From Didymodactylos carnosus (Eukaryota > Rotifera > Eurotatoria > Philodinida > Philodinidae): DNA of 53,372 nt. The notes under the pieces were generated by a model. That model was not told the DNA's origin. It ran no database searches and worked only from the letters and a program-made list of their open reading frames with translations. Below, one piece after another: positions 35,901 through 46,171 of the stretch. Positions within the stretch are counted from its first letter, which is position 1; each line of letters starts with the position of its first letter. Made by a program: the position numbers and the translations under genes. The stretch spans positions 1 to 53,372 of the forward strand of contig CAJNOQ010000367.1 in assembly GCA_905250885.1 (NCBI GenBank), in the 5' to 3' direction.

Positions 35901-38900
35901 AACATTTTTGATTTATCATCATTTATTTGAGTAAATTTTAAAATTTTTTGTTGTTTTTCTGTTAAATCTAATCGTGTTTCCAATTCTGATAATTGTGAGA
36001 GCAATGCATCGAGATCATTTATAGTTGCTTCTAGAATAGAAGAAGAAGAAAAAAAAAATGACCTTTTTATTTATCTATTCAACAGTGTACAATGGTAAAA
36101 TTCATTTTAGTATCATCATCACTCTATCGCCACCATTCTTGTGACCAAAAAGTGGAAGAGAAAAAAAAAAAAAGAAGAAGATTATTTCTATATTTCAAGA
36201 TTGATTTTCACTAAGAGATAATAGTGTCAACATATTTAGCTTCTTTTTGCTCTATTAATAGGTGCTTTCTTCTTTTTTTTTTTTTGCTAACAAATATTTT
36301 TTATAGTAGAAAAAAAGACTAATGAGGCCATTTTTCATTTTGAATGATACTAACAATTGTCGTATGTAAGACAGAGAGTACGAACTCCTGACGATCGACA
36401 CATATTTAATAGAGGAAATGATATCGTTCTTATTTATCTAAGTTTATTATTTCATTTTTTGTTTTTGTTTAATAGATCTTTCGAGTAATAAGTACAATAT
36501 AAAATTTTTTAATAGTGCCCGTAAGTAATAACCGTTAAACATATTTAGTTGATATAGAGATAGGACATTAGTACTTCAAAGTTAGTTCTAGTATTGTTCC
36601 ACTACTCACTTATAAAAAGTATCTTGATCGATCAAAAAAAAACACTTTTTTTCTTCTATATATTTATATTATATATATATATGATTCTACATACCGTAAG
36701 CCATGACTTCTCTTTTATGTCTCTATTGTAAGGTATATGTAAGAACTTGTTAGTTGTTTTTTCAAACAAAAAAGTCTTTGTCTTTGTCTATATATACGTA
36801 TATATATATATATATGTCCCGTAGAAATAATAGACAGTAACAGGTGCTTGTATGGAGTCTTATCAATTAATACACAAGACGTATGAGTGGGTGTGTACTC
36901 TTACATTTGACAATGTCTTTGAGTCATGTTTTTTTTGAAGAATTTTTTTAATATTATTTCGTCGATCGATCAATCAATCACGTATTATACATTCACTAGT
37001 GTATGATATGTATGAAACAAAAAAAAAAAAAAGAAAAACTAGTTTGAAAAGTGTCTAGGTGACCAGACGTGTATTTACTCCATATAGTGTCTATTTATAA
37101 TGACTATAGCAATGAAATATTAGCCTTTTAGAAAATGAACGATTTAAAAAACGAAGAAAGAAAGATTGTAGAAAAAAATTAAAAAAAAAAGAACGAAATA
37201 AACATCATCCACAATCTGATTTTATTATTATACGTATATGTAATTTGATAACATAGAGAGATCAATTGGCAACCATAGAGAAAAAGAGTTAAACAAGGTC
37301 GCACCAGTAAAAAAAATAAAACAATAGACTGTTATTAACAATAACTAAAATGAATTCGAGTGAATGAAACCAATTATTTTGATAGAAAAACAAAACTATA
37401 ATTAGTTCAATCATCGATGAAACAAAAAATCTTATAGAAAAATAATGAGGTTAATGTCAATCACTTTTGCATAGTCCATTCTCAATATATATTATAAATT
37501 AAAGATCAGGTTTATTTTAGAGTTTATCAATCAGTATGTATAATTACAAGTTCATTAGTAAGTAGTTAAACAAATGGAGGAGTATATAATAGAACTTTGT
37601 ATAGACTCAAAAGTTTGAGTCTATGGACTGAAAAAATCGAGTCCGAGTCCATGGAAAACACATTTTTTTAGTTCAGTCAAGTACATGGACTCTAAAAAAG
37701 TAGTCCAATTGAGTGCACAATACTAAAATAACATGTTTTTTTACTGATTTTTCCTCAACTTAAGTCCGTCCAAAAGTTTTTGTTCGAATCTAGAACAGTT
37801 CATGATCTTGAAAGTTTGAGTCCAGTCCAGTCCGAGCCCATAAGTTCAAAAAATATTCACTTTAATTCATACGGAGCACTGGTATACAACTGTTGTCTCA
37901 ATTTTTTCTTCTCTCTTTCCTACTGTTCTACTCTCTCAGTTTTTTCTCATCAGTAATTCTTGCCAAATCTTTATTCTTTGTTTCACTTTGTACACAGTGT
38001 TGTTAAGTGTTACTTCTTTCACACTTGTCTCCTACAGTAGTTCAGTGTCAAATAAAGATATACTCTATTATTATCTAACCAATCTCATCATTTACTCCTA
38101 CTGTGTGCGCGTGTGTTTGTCTGTAGTAAATTAGTAAAAAAAAAAAAAGAGAAGAAAAAAACCAGTAAATGATAGAAAAGACGTTGAAGATGGCTGCATT
38201 TTTTCAAGATCGACCTTCGCCTTTTAGAAACACACACATAAATGTCTTATATATGGAACAAAGTATACAATGTCAAAATATATATATATATGCAGTATTA
38301 GACAATAAAACAAAAAAAAAAGGAATTAGAACGAAGTACTATTGATTGATAAGTGGAGAACTCATAGTTTAGTAAAATAGTCATTATATAAACTGATAAA
38401 ACTAAAACAAAATAAAGATGATGCATATTTTGTGTTTTTCTATTTGATTAATTTGGATCATAGTAACTATGTGTTATTATAGGTTATACATTACACATCA
38501 TTTCACTCATCTTCATCTTCATTGTATACGCCGTCTTGACTTTAATATCAACAACGTCTAAAATCTATTTAGTCGGTTGTTCTTTTTTTTGTTATTGCAG
38601 ATGTGTCTGTGTAATCTACATGGTTTACTATTTTTTTTAAGTTGGCAAGTGATAATAATGATGTAAACATTTTCTTCTTTTTTTTTTCGATTTTTTGTCT
38701 TTTATACTGGAAACAGTTTTATTTTATATTAAATTACTAAGTTCACACACACTACATTTAAAAAAATATTTTTAAATTATGAAATTATAATTGACTATTT
38801 AAAATTTAAGATAATTTTAGAAGAAAACGTTTTTAAATCAGATGTCTTGTGAGAATAAAAGCAAAGAATAAGTTAGAATAATTATTTGTATAATCATTTT

Positions 38901-40357
38901 TTGCTTCTTTACACACTTATAAGAAATAAACAAATTTTTTCAAATTTTTCTTGTCATATTGAGCACACATATCGTAATGTATGAATATATGAACACTTCT
39001 TTTCTTTGAAGAGTTTTTGTTTCACTTTTTCTTCCTATACCCAAAAGAGAATATACGAGGTGAAATTATCCCTTCTATTGTTGTTTAATTTTATAAATAA
39101 ATATTGACTTTTCTAGTGTATGTGTGTATGTGTGTATATATATATATCAATAAGATTTATACGTAAATCATTTAGAAGCATAGAAATACATCTTAAAATC
39201 TCAAATTATTACATCAATTTTTTTCACCTTTTTAATACAAATATTTGTGACAATAAGAATGAACATTTTGTTCAATCCTGTTTAATAAAAAACAAAATCT
39301 TACCATCTATATTTAGTAATGAAAATTGTTCAACATCGATTAATTCATTATTGTTCACCATTGAATATTGACATTTTTTCTCAAGTGTACGAAGTTCATG
39401 ATGAACTTCTTCAATTTCCTGAAAAGAATATCAAATATCATATACATATCAAGAATAATTATTTTCTTTTAGATATATTATTTAAGAAATAACGTTAGTT
39501 CTAATGACTCGTAAAAACTTTATTAGATAGGATGATGGTTTATCAAAATAATCATAATTTTAGTGAAAATGATTGTGAAATATAAACATTCATTTAATCT
39601 TCTAATCTAAATGTAGTTGGCCGGTTTTTATACACAGATGTATAACATTAGTTATTTTAAGAAAAATAAAAAATGTCTATTAGTTTGATAAGTAGTGAAT
39701 ACATAAATCTGTTTTATGATAATGAAAAGAAAGTAAGTCAGAAAAGAAAGAAAAGAAAGTCAGGTTTATCGATATATAAGAATGTGGCAACAGATTACAT
39801 CTCTCTTGTCTCATATAATCACCTCTATTGATAAGCTTCTTTAAATAGATATTATAGAGAGAGAGACTAATCTAACTATTCGTTTGTTATCAGACTATTA
39901 ACAACAATTCATAAAAGAATTTTTTTCGACCATGATTATATTAACAGTACAGTACAAAGATAGTTCATGAAACAATTTATTCAGCTCTCTCTCTCTCTCC
40001 ATATATATATATATATATAAATAGATATTTTATTTATTTTTATTTTCTTTTGCACATCCATTGTTATTGTAGTGAACAAGACTCCGATCATACTGTTTCA
40101 TGTTCAGAAATAAAACACAATTATATTATTAGAATTAAATATGATCATTATTAGACTCACTCGTTTAAGGGCAGTTAAATCTTCTGAACAACTGTTCATT
40201 GCTCGTCTAGCTGCTCGTTCATCAGGATCAATTTTTCTATTTTTATTATTAATATCATAATTATAACCATTATCCATGCCGTTTTCTCGTTCATCTTCTG
40301 ATTCTTCTGATATACTGGATAAATACATCATTCGATAATACATTTCAACGTTTTGAT
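32991..40357 (-). CDS. MRL-family RA-PH adaptor (lamellipodin / RIAM / MIG-10 / Pico); 5' end incomplete
   Basis: Links activated Ras/Rap GTPases and membrane phosphoinositides to Ena/VASP and actin. Minus-strand exons found: 40357-40161, 39418-39304, 36030-35429, 35214-34113, 34015-32991; phases agree, about 1010 aa so far. The N-terminal part is acidic, then helical (EIEEVHHELRTLEKKCQ; LDALLSQLSELETRLDL). Exon 35214-34113 carries the paired RA and PH domains: KDEKIRQAIARMKEANIKK, DDNSTKSVLIDETMSVHD, then SGIYYIPKGKTKKDLICLI, KYKAPTDYGFALKHPQIQK and YIKYLCVNTQYDYYRWINGI. The C-terminal exon is Ser/Asn-rich with a PPPPPP run, a likely Ena/VASP or profilin ligand. Poly-Gln runs occur at about 35744-35757 and 34190-34216. 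A possible upstream coding exon (40435-40396) would need a 38-bp intron; the true start is not determined. Confidence 0.88.
36031..39303. other. 3.3-kb intron of the MRL gene with simple repeats and an inserted element
   Basis: The intron has canonical ends on the minus strand: donor after 39304, acceptor CTATTCTAG ending at 36031. It holds many A/T homopolymers, several (TA)n tracts and a hAT-like insertion at 37590-37881. No coding exon or nested gene was found. It is far longer than the typical ~60-bp introns of the neighbouring genes, so regulatory DNA or repeated insertions may explain it. Confidence 0.6.
37590..37881. mobile_element. hAT-like miniature element filled with GAGTCC/GGACT words
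   Basis: The 292-bp element is bounded by TAGAACTTTGTATAGA on the left and, on the other strand, CAGTGCTCCGTATGAA on the right (YAG start, loose similarity, mostly transitions). Flanks GTATATAA (37582-37589) and GTATACAA (37882-37889) match at 7 of 8 positions, as expected for an aged 8-bp hAT duplication. The interior is a jumble of GAGTCC, AGTCCAGTCC and CATGGACT words in both orientations. No coding capacity. Confidence 0.6.
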
Positions 40358-40435
40358 CTATTTTAAAAGTTAATTATTTTTCTCTAGAGAATAACCATTG
40401 TCATTGCTATTTTGATCTTTGAAGATCAATGAAAC

Positions 40436-41383
40436 CTAAAACATGTAAATGTTAATACACACACACACACACAATCCCATTAGATATTTAAACGATAAGA
40501 ACAATGTTCAAATTTTTTGACAGCTGAAGGCTGTCAGTTTTTATTTACAATTGCAAATGTTTTGTCTTATTGTATGTTTAAAAAAGAAAAATGTCAATAA
40601 AAGATGAGACAAAAAGAAAGAGAGAGAGAGAAAGAGAGTATACGAAGGTTCGATTTACAATATATTTAGATTAGTAATAACAATTTCGATGTTATTACTG
40701 TTTATTTATAATAAATTTGTTCAATAAATGACGAAAAAATAAATGTGAATGAAATATCGCCTGGTGATCATGAATAAACGCACATGTAAAAATATTACAT
40801 AATCGGATATACTAACTAAAGTATTAAAATAACTCTCGTTTACTTTCGTGTATTATATATCAAACAGAAAAACAAATGTAGATACAATTTTGAATAAATT
40901 TGAATGAGAAAAACTGGACAAATAAAAATAATATTTACAAAGTTTGATTTAGATGATGTTTTTTTTATGAGAAGGAAAAAGGAAATTTTCAATATAAATT
41001 AAGATATTCTGATAATTCATCTATGATTGACCTCAATTTGTCAAAGTTTTATTTAACAATATTATTTTTTTTCTTCTTCTCTCATTTATCTTATTTTTTA
41101 ATTTTGTCTTTGAAAAAAATTTTGTCTTAGACTTTAGCAAAATCATGAAAGAATTTCTACGTTATCTTACCTATAATTTTTCTTTTCTTTTTCTAAAGCA
41201 AATAAAAACAGCTTCATTATTTAATCACTGAACAATGATGAACATTGAATATCAACGATTTTCTTTTCCTCGTTACAACACATCCAAAGATAAACAAACA
41301 CGATTATAATAGAGAAGCAGCCAAGGGGAAGAGTCTTGCTTATGTTCATCTACTCTCTGTTTTTTTTCTCCTACACAAAAGAA

Positions 41384-41423
<40 letters not shown>

Positions 41424-42101
41424 CTTTTTTATTTTTTTTTTTAATCAGACTTTAAATAATTTATGTAAGATTTTTTTAGGCTTCTGTCGTCACCTTCCGT
41501 TCTTTCTTACACAAATGTTATCATCGATAACATAATACTAATAACATGATCATGTTCATCTTCATTGTATCTATAGTTATTCATAAAACGAAAATCAATG
41601 CGCGATCACTTTTTATATAAAAATATAATTCTACTAATTTTTTTTGTACAATATCTGTACAAACGAGTGATGATCAAAATCATCATCTATTGCTAAAAAA
41701 TAGTGACAAAAACGGTTTTTATATAAAAAATGTCAAGGATAAAACAAAAAAAAAAGAAAACAATATAAATAAATTTGTTGAAAAAAAAAAATTCTTCATT
41801 GAAATCCAATATATTGAGAGAAAAACAATGAGTGGTTTATTCCTTTTCAATATATTGGCCTTGATTTAGGCAGTAACCAACGAGTTAAAAAAATGATCGA
41901 GACTTTCAATTATAATTATTGCCGAATGTATCGTTGAAAACTTTTTTTCTATGATGATCTATTGTGTATCATTTATGTTTTTATATGAATTAATTAAAAA
42001 ATTTTCGTTTGATCAAAGTTTACGTTCACATTTTTTTCGGTACAATATTTTAACTAGTTTATCTTTACTTATAGTGTTCAATATAATCTTCAACAATGAT
42101 A
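40436..42101. other. Upstream region of the MRL gene
   Basis: AT-rich DNA that should contain the missing 5' exon(s) and promoter of the MRL gene. It includes a short (CA)n tract (about 40457-40472), a GA-rich tract (about 40617-40638) and an uninterrupted run of about 34 A (41385-41418). No gene can be supported. Confidence 0.45.
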
Positions 42102-42109
42102 TCATAAAT

Positions 42110-42280
42110 CAGAGATAAGATCGATGCATATGTTTTTTGAAATCAAATTGAAAATGAATCAAAATTTTCTCAAACCGAATCGAAGTTGAACAGCTGACAA
42201 AGATAGCATCAATTCGGTTTGAAATAGAATGGAATCGATTCAATTTTTGAACAGATCAAATCAAATTGATCTCATCTCTA
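42110..42280. mobile_element. Short hAT-like miniature element
   Basis: A 171-bp candidate. The left end is CAGAGATAAGATCGAT; the right end on the other strand is TAGAGATGAGATCAAT, a 16-bp terminal inverted repeat with three mismatches. Flanks TCATAAAT (42102-42109) and TTATAGAT (42281-42288) agree at 6 of 8 positions. The interior repeats AATCAAATTGA, GAATCGA and TTGAACAG words. No coding capacity. Confidence 0.58.
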
Positions 42281-42819
42281 TTATAGATTAGACCATGAGA
42301 GTAGCAACTATCTCTCCTACCTTTATTGTCCCATATTAATTGTTGATTTTCGAATAATCTTGATTCTGTTTCAAAAATGTTTTAAAACGACTACTTCTTT
42401 TCATATGTATGTCTACGAAAAGAAATGAGTAAATAATTCTACTGTATACATATATTGTACAATTGTGTGTGCATGTGTTGCACAAGTGTGTTCGAAATTC
42501 TTTCTTTTTTTTTTTTTTTCTTCTTCTTTTATATGTAAAATACGTAATGTTCTCTTGAACACAATAGTGAGTATCTACTAGTTCAGAGAAGAAGAAAAAT
42601 TCTCTCGATTTTTTTAAAATTCGTGTTTTTTTCTTAATCAATATATCTTGTGAACTAAAGTAACATAAGTCAGATGACCTCTATGTCATATAATTTCTTG
42701 AGAACGTTGGCTATCCTTGAACTTACCATATCTCTATCACTTCGATAACATAAAAATGGGTAGGTAACTTTGTTGAATAGAAATCTATCAACAAAACGAG
42801 AAGAGATTAAAATTACAAA

Positions 42820-42950
42820 CAATTACTTATGATTTAAATTTAAATTATATCCTGATGATGATGATAACGATATGACAATTATCACAATAGATAGATATAG
42901 ACTAGATGATAGTTTAATAGTAATATATCTACTATTCATCTATTATTTAT
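42820..42950. repeat. Diverged direct repeat, copy 1
   Basis: A stretch of about 130 bp starting ACTTATGATTTAAATTTAAA and including GATATGACAATTATCAC.ATAGAT and AGACTAGATGATAGT recurs, diverged, at about 43520-43650 in the same orientation. It is noncoding and its nature is unknown. Confidence 0.65.
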
Positions 42951-43519
42951 CAATAGATAAATAAATGACGTGTGCAAAGAGTAGAGCACATAATAATTAC
43001 CATAAGAATAAATTGATCATAATTGTAGGCGAGTATGATAATCAAAATTAATTGGTTAATACGAGAATCGACTATAAATCTTTTGAATAAAGTTAAATAT
43101 TTGAGAGAGAATGAATAAAATGAACAAAGAAGATCGTCATAGCTATTTCACAATTTATTATTTCAATCATATTAATTTATTATAACAAATTTTCCACTTC
43201 TTTATGTTACTTGTGATACTCTAATTGACCATTCTTATCTTTTACATAAATTCAATTAGTGATTTTTTTTTTTTTTTCTTTTCACTATAAATTTCTCTCG
43301 CATTTATAGGCCATTGTTTCATCTTTTTTATCTTATTTAAAAACAGGCGAACAAGAGAGAGAAAAAATGAAAGTAATTATTTCGTGTAAGCAAAAAAAGA
43401 AAATCAGATTTGAGTTTAAAGTATTTTTTTTTATCAATATAGACAGTGTCTACAACAAATCTATCCTTCACGAAGAAAACATCAATTTTTTAATGTTCTA
43501 ATGTGCAAGGACAACAATT

Positions 43520-43650
43520 ACTTGTGATTTAAATCTAAATGATAGCCTCAATAATGATGATATGACAATTATCACCATAGATGGACATAGACTAGATGAT
43601 AGTAGAGAATAGTAACCCGTCTGCTTTCTCATCTATGATATTATCAATCA
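43520..43650. repeat. Diverged direct repeat, copy 2
   Basis: Second copy of the repeat seen at about 42820-42950, sharing ACTTGTGATTTAAATCTAAA, GATATGACAATTATCAC and AGACTAGATGATAGT. The roughly 700-bp spacing suggests a local duplication or two insertions of one family. Confidence 0.65.
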
Positions 43651-44179
43651 ATGGCACACAAAATCTAATAATTTTAAAATATATATGTTCTTTTTTCTAG
43701 ATTCGAGTCGGACTATTAAACATGTCGAAGATTGAGTATAGTTTAATTTTACAATCTAAGAAATCAAATATTCTCTTTTTTTGCCCTTCTTCACAATCTC
43801 TTCGAGAAAATTTATGCTTTAGTTGTGAACAGGTTGTAATGGTCAATTATAAAGTGAAAAAAATCGTTCTATGATAAGATCTATATTGCTTACATTCGTC
43901 TTATGGCCACTCGTTTTTTTCCTTTTTCTTTTTCTTGAAAAGTGTGAGAGTCATTTGTAAAAAATCAACGTACCATGCATAATGTTGTTTCGTTCAAAAA
44001 TCGACTAATTTATGCATTTTTCCTCTTCTTTTAACACCTTTGTGCTAGACTAGAATGTGAAACATGTTAAAGATCACGACTCAAAATTTTTGTAATATCT
44101 ATAGATATATATATATATCGCTAAGTGATTTCAAACTCAATGAACAAACTCATGTTCATCTACATACAGTACCATAATA

Positions 44180-45089
44180 CAGGGTATTTTATTCATGATG
44201 GCCCAAAAGTGACTTTACCGAGGTAGACACGCATTATTCTGTACATTTTTATTTTGATTAAGCTCGTTTTTATACTAAAAGATTCCCCGTTGAATTCTCT
44301 ACATGAAAAAATGTATTGACTGTTTTATTGCAAAATCCGAAGGTGCAAAATGGCATGAGAAATTGTGAGAAGTACCAAAATGTAGAAAAAATAAGCGTAT
44401 TTTCTCAAAGAGAGCGAAATTTTTTCGTATGATTTCTCAGGCATTAAAACATAGTTCCAGTATAGTTTTATGTAATTTCAAATATGCCCTTTCTCGTCGT
44501 GTAGAGCGAAAATCATTTGAATCTAAATATCCGACGCAAAGATTAACTTCTCAACAATCAACTGAAAATAGCAAAAGTTGTTACCCTTTTTTCTGCGTGG
44601 CAGACCAAAAAAGATTTTTTTTCCAAATCTTAGAGATCCGATCATAACGACTAATCACTTGTTTTCAAAATTAAAAAAATCAACCGGAATGGATCAAGTT
44701 TGACCAAGCTTTATTTATTTTATTAGAAGGCTCAAATTATTAGTAAAAATATCGTCATTTTTGAAAAATTGGCAAAAAAAATGACATTCTTGCGCCCTCA
44801 ATTTTAACTGAAAATTATTTAAATTATAGACGGAAAATAGAGCTTTTCGAGGCGGACACGGTGACTACTTCAGCTTTCCTCTCTCACAAACTTTTAGCAG
44901 ATAATACTAAAAATAAAAATAAAATTTCTCACAGTTTCTCATGACATTTTGCAATAAAACAGTCAATACATTTTTTGTAGAGAATTCAATGGGCAATCTT
45001 TTGGTATAAAAATGAGCTCAATCAAAATAAAAATGTATAGAATAATGTGTGTCTACCTCGGTAAAGTCACTTTTTGGCCCGCCGGTATG
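44180..45089. mobile_element. DNA transposon remnant with ~170-bp terminal inverted repeats
   Basis: The left arm (about 44199-44373) and right arm (about 44929-45085) are inverted copies with roughly 85-90% identity by eye. Shared words include GGCC(C/A)AAAAGTGAC, TTTACCGAGGTAGACAC, ACATTTTTATTTTGAT, GAATTCTCTACA and TGTATTGACTGTTTTATTGC. The ends (..GGCGGGCCAAAAAGTGAC) resemble Tc1/mariner-type termini, and TA dinucleotides border plausible ends, but the exact boundary is uncertain. The ~555-bp centre has no intact transposase; the 44429-44647 frame shows no catalytic motif. Probably nonautonomous. Confidence 0.7.
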
Positions 45090-45332
45090 TATCAAAATCA
45101 AAACAATTATCCTTGCCTGTCAGTGAATGATGAACAGTTTTGTTTTAGTCTAATCTACAGAGATTTTGGCAAAAAAAACATAGATATTCTTGAAATAAAT
45201 GCATTCATTTTAGTGTTGAATCTATTCAGATATATTTTTGTGCTTTCAAATATCTTTTTTCTCTCAAATATATAATACAATACCTAAACAGAATAAAACG
45301 TATAACAAACAAACAAATAATAATTTTATCTA

Positions 45333-45923
45333 TTATTTTCTTTTTAAAAACAGAAAACATCCAACGGTAACGAATGCTGTTAGAGTGACGAGTGTTGTTA
45401 TTATTAACGTTCTACTTTTCTTATTATTTTCATTTATTTGATTTTTTTTAACGATATTTGGATATTTATCTTCAATTTTTCTTGTTAACGTATCAATATA
45501 TATTTGTAATTGTTTTATATCTGATTCAATTAGATCAATTTCTCTATTGTAAATTCGATATTCTGTCTCATTTGTCGAATCATCTTTACATATTGTACTT
45601 GTATTTAATAAAAAATTTAATGTTGAAGTCATTAAATTTGTTTCAGTTTCAATATGATTTAATATTTGATTTATTTCATTATATGTTAATTTGCAATTAT
45701 ATTCTTCGAGTGAATTTATTCTTGTTGGTTTTTCACAAATAATATCATTTAATGCTAAACGTAATTTTTCTCGATCACTTTTATTTCTTATACCCATTAA
45801 ATCAAATTCTTCATCAGTTTTATGTATTAGATCATCAAATGTTTTATATTTAGTAAATAATGGTTTCAGATATTCTAAATCTAGTATTTCCAACAATGTT
45901 TCTAATTCATTTTTTTCATCCAT
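45333..45923 (-). CDS. SAM-like, C-terminally tail-anchored protein, unknown
   Basis: Intronless 196-aa frame. Residues about 5-65 (LETLLEILDLEYLKPLFTKY, then FDDLIHKTDEEFDLMGI, then KSDREKLRLAL) have the five-helix spacing of a SAM domain: L..Y...F, L..L...DL..MGI, and R.kL..ai. The middle is acidic and helical, with coiled-coil-like spacing (ETETNLMTSTLNFL; DLIESDIKQLQIYIDTLTRKI). The C-terminus has NNKKSRTLIITTLVTLTAF followed by VTVGCFLFLKRK, a single hydrophobic segment with basic flanks. That is the layout of a tail-anchored protein of the ER, mitochondrial or peroxisomal membrane facing the cytosol. The start is the first ATG of the frame. Precise family unknown; the SAM call is by pattern only. 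Confidence 0.7.
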   Translation of the reverse strand: MDEKNELETLLEILDLEYLKPLFTKYKTFDDLIHKTDEEFDLMGIRNKSDREKLRLALNDIICEKPTRINSLEEYNCKLTYNEINQILNHIETETNLMTSTLNFLLNTSTICKDDSTNETEYRIYNREIDLIESDIKQLQIYIDTLTRKIEDKYPNIVKKNQINENNKKSRTLIITTLVTLTAFVTVGCFLFLKRK

Positions 45924-46171
45924 TTAAATTGAATTTAATATCTAAAATATGTAAAATATCTTCATATCATATCTCAAATGTATAGACTATTTGCATATCT
46001 GTTCAAATCACCACAAAAAGATTTACTAACTACTTTTGTCTGAATAATTGATCTTTTTTGATCGCATAATATATTTTGATCCTGACTTTGATTTTCTCCG
46101 AATAAAAATATGTCTCACCTTTTGCATTGACTTACTCATCGTTCATATTGCTAAGTAATGACAGATATACA

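Noticed and set aside
41245-41535. Open frame with a poly-Lys run
   Set aside because: Created by the ~34-base A run. No other coding support.
42336-42641. 101-codon minus-strand frame
   Set aside because: Lys/Tyr/Phe-rich low-complexity translation over T runs, with no family resemblance.
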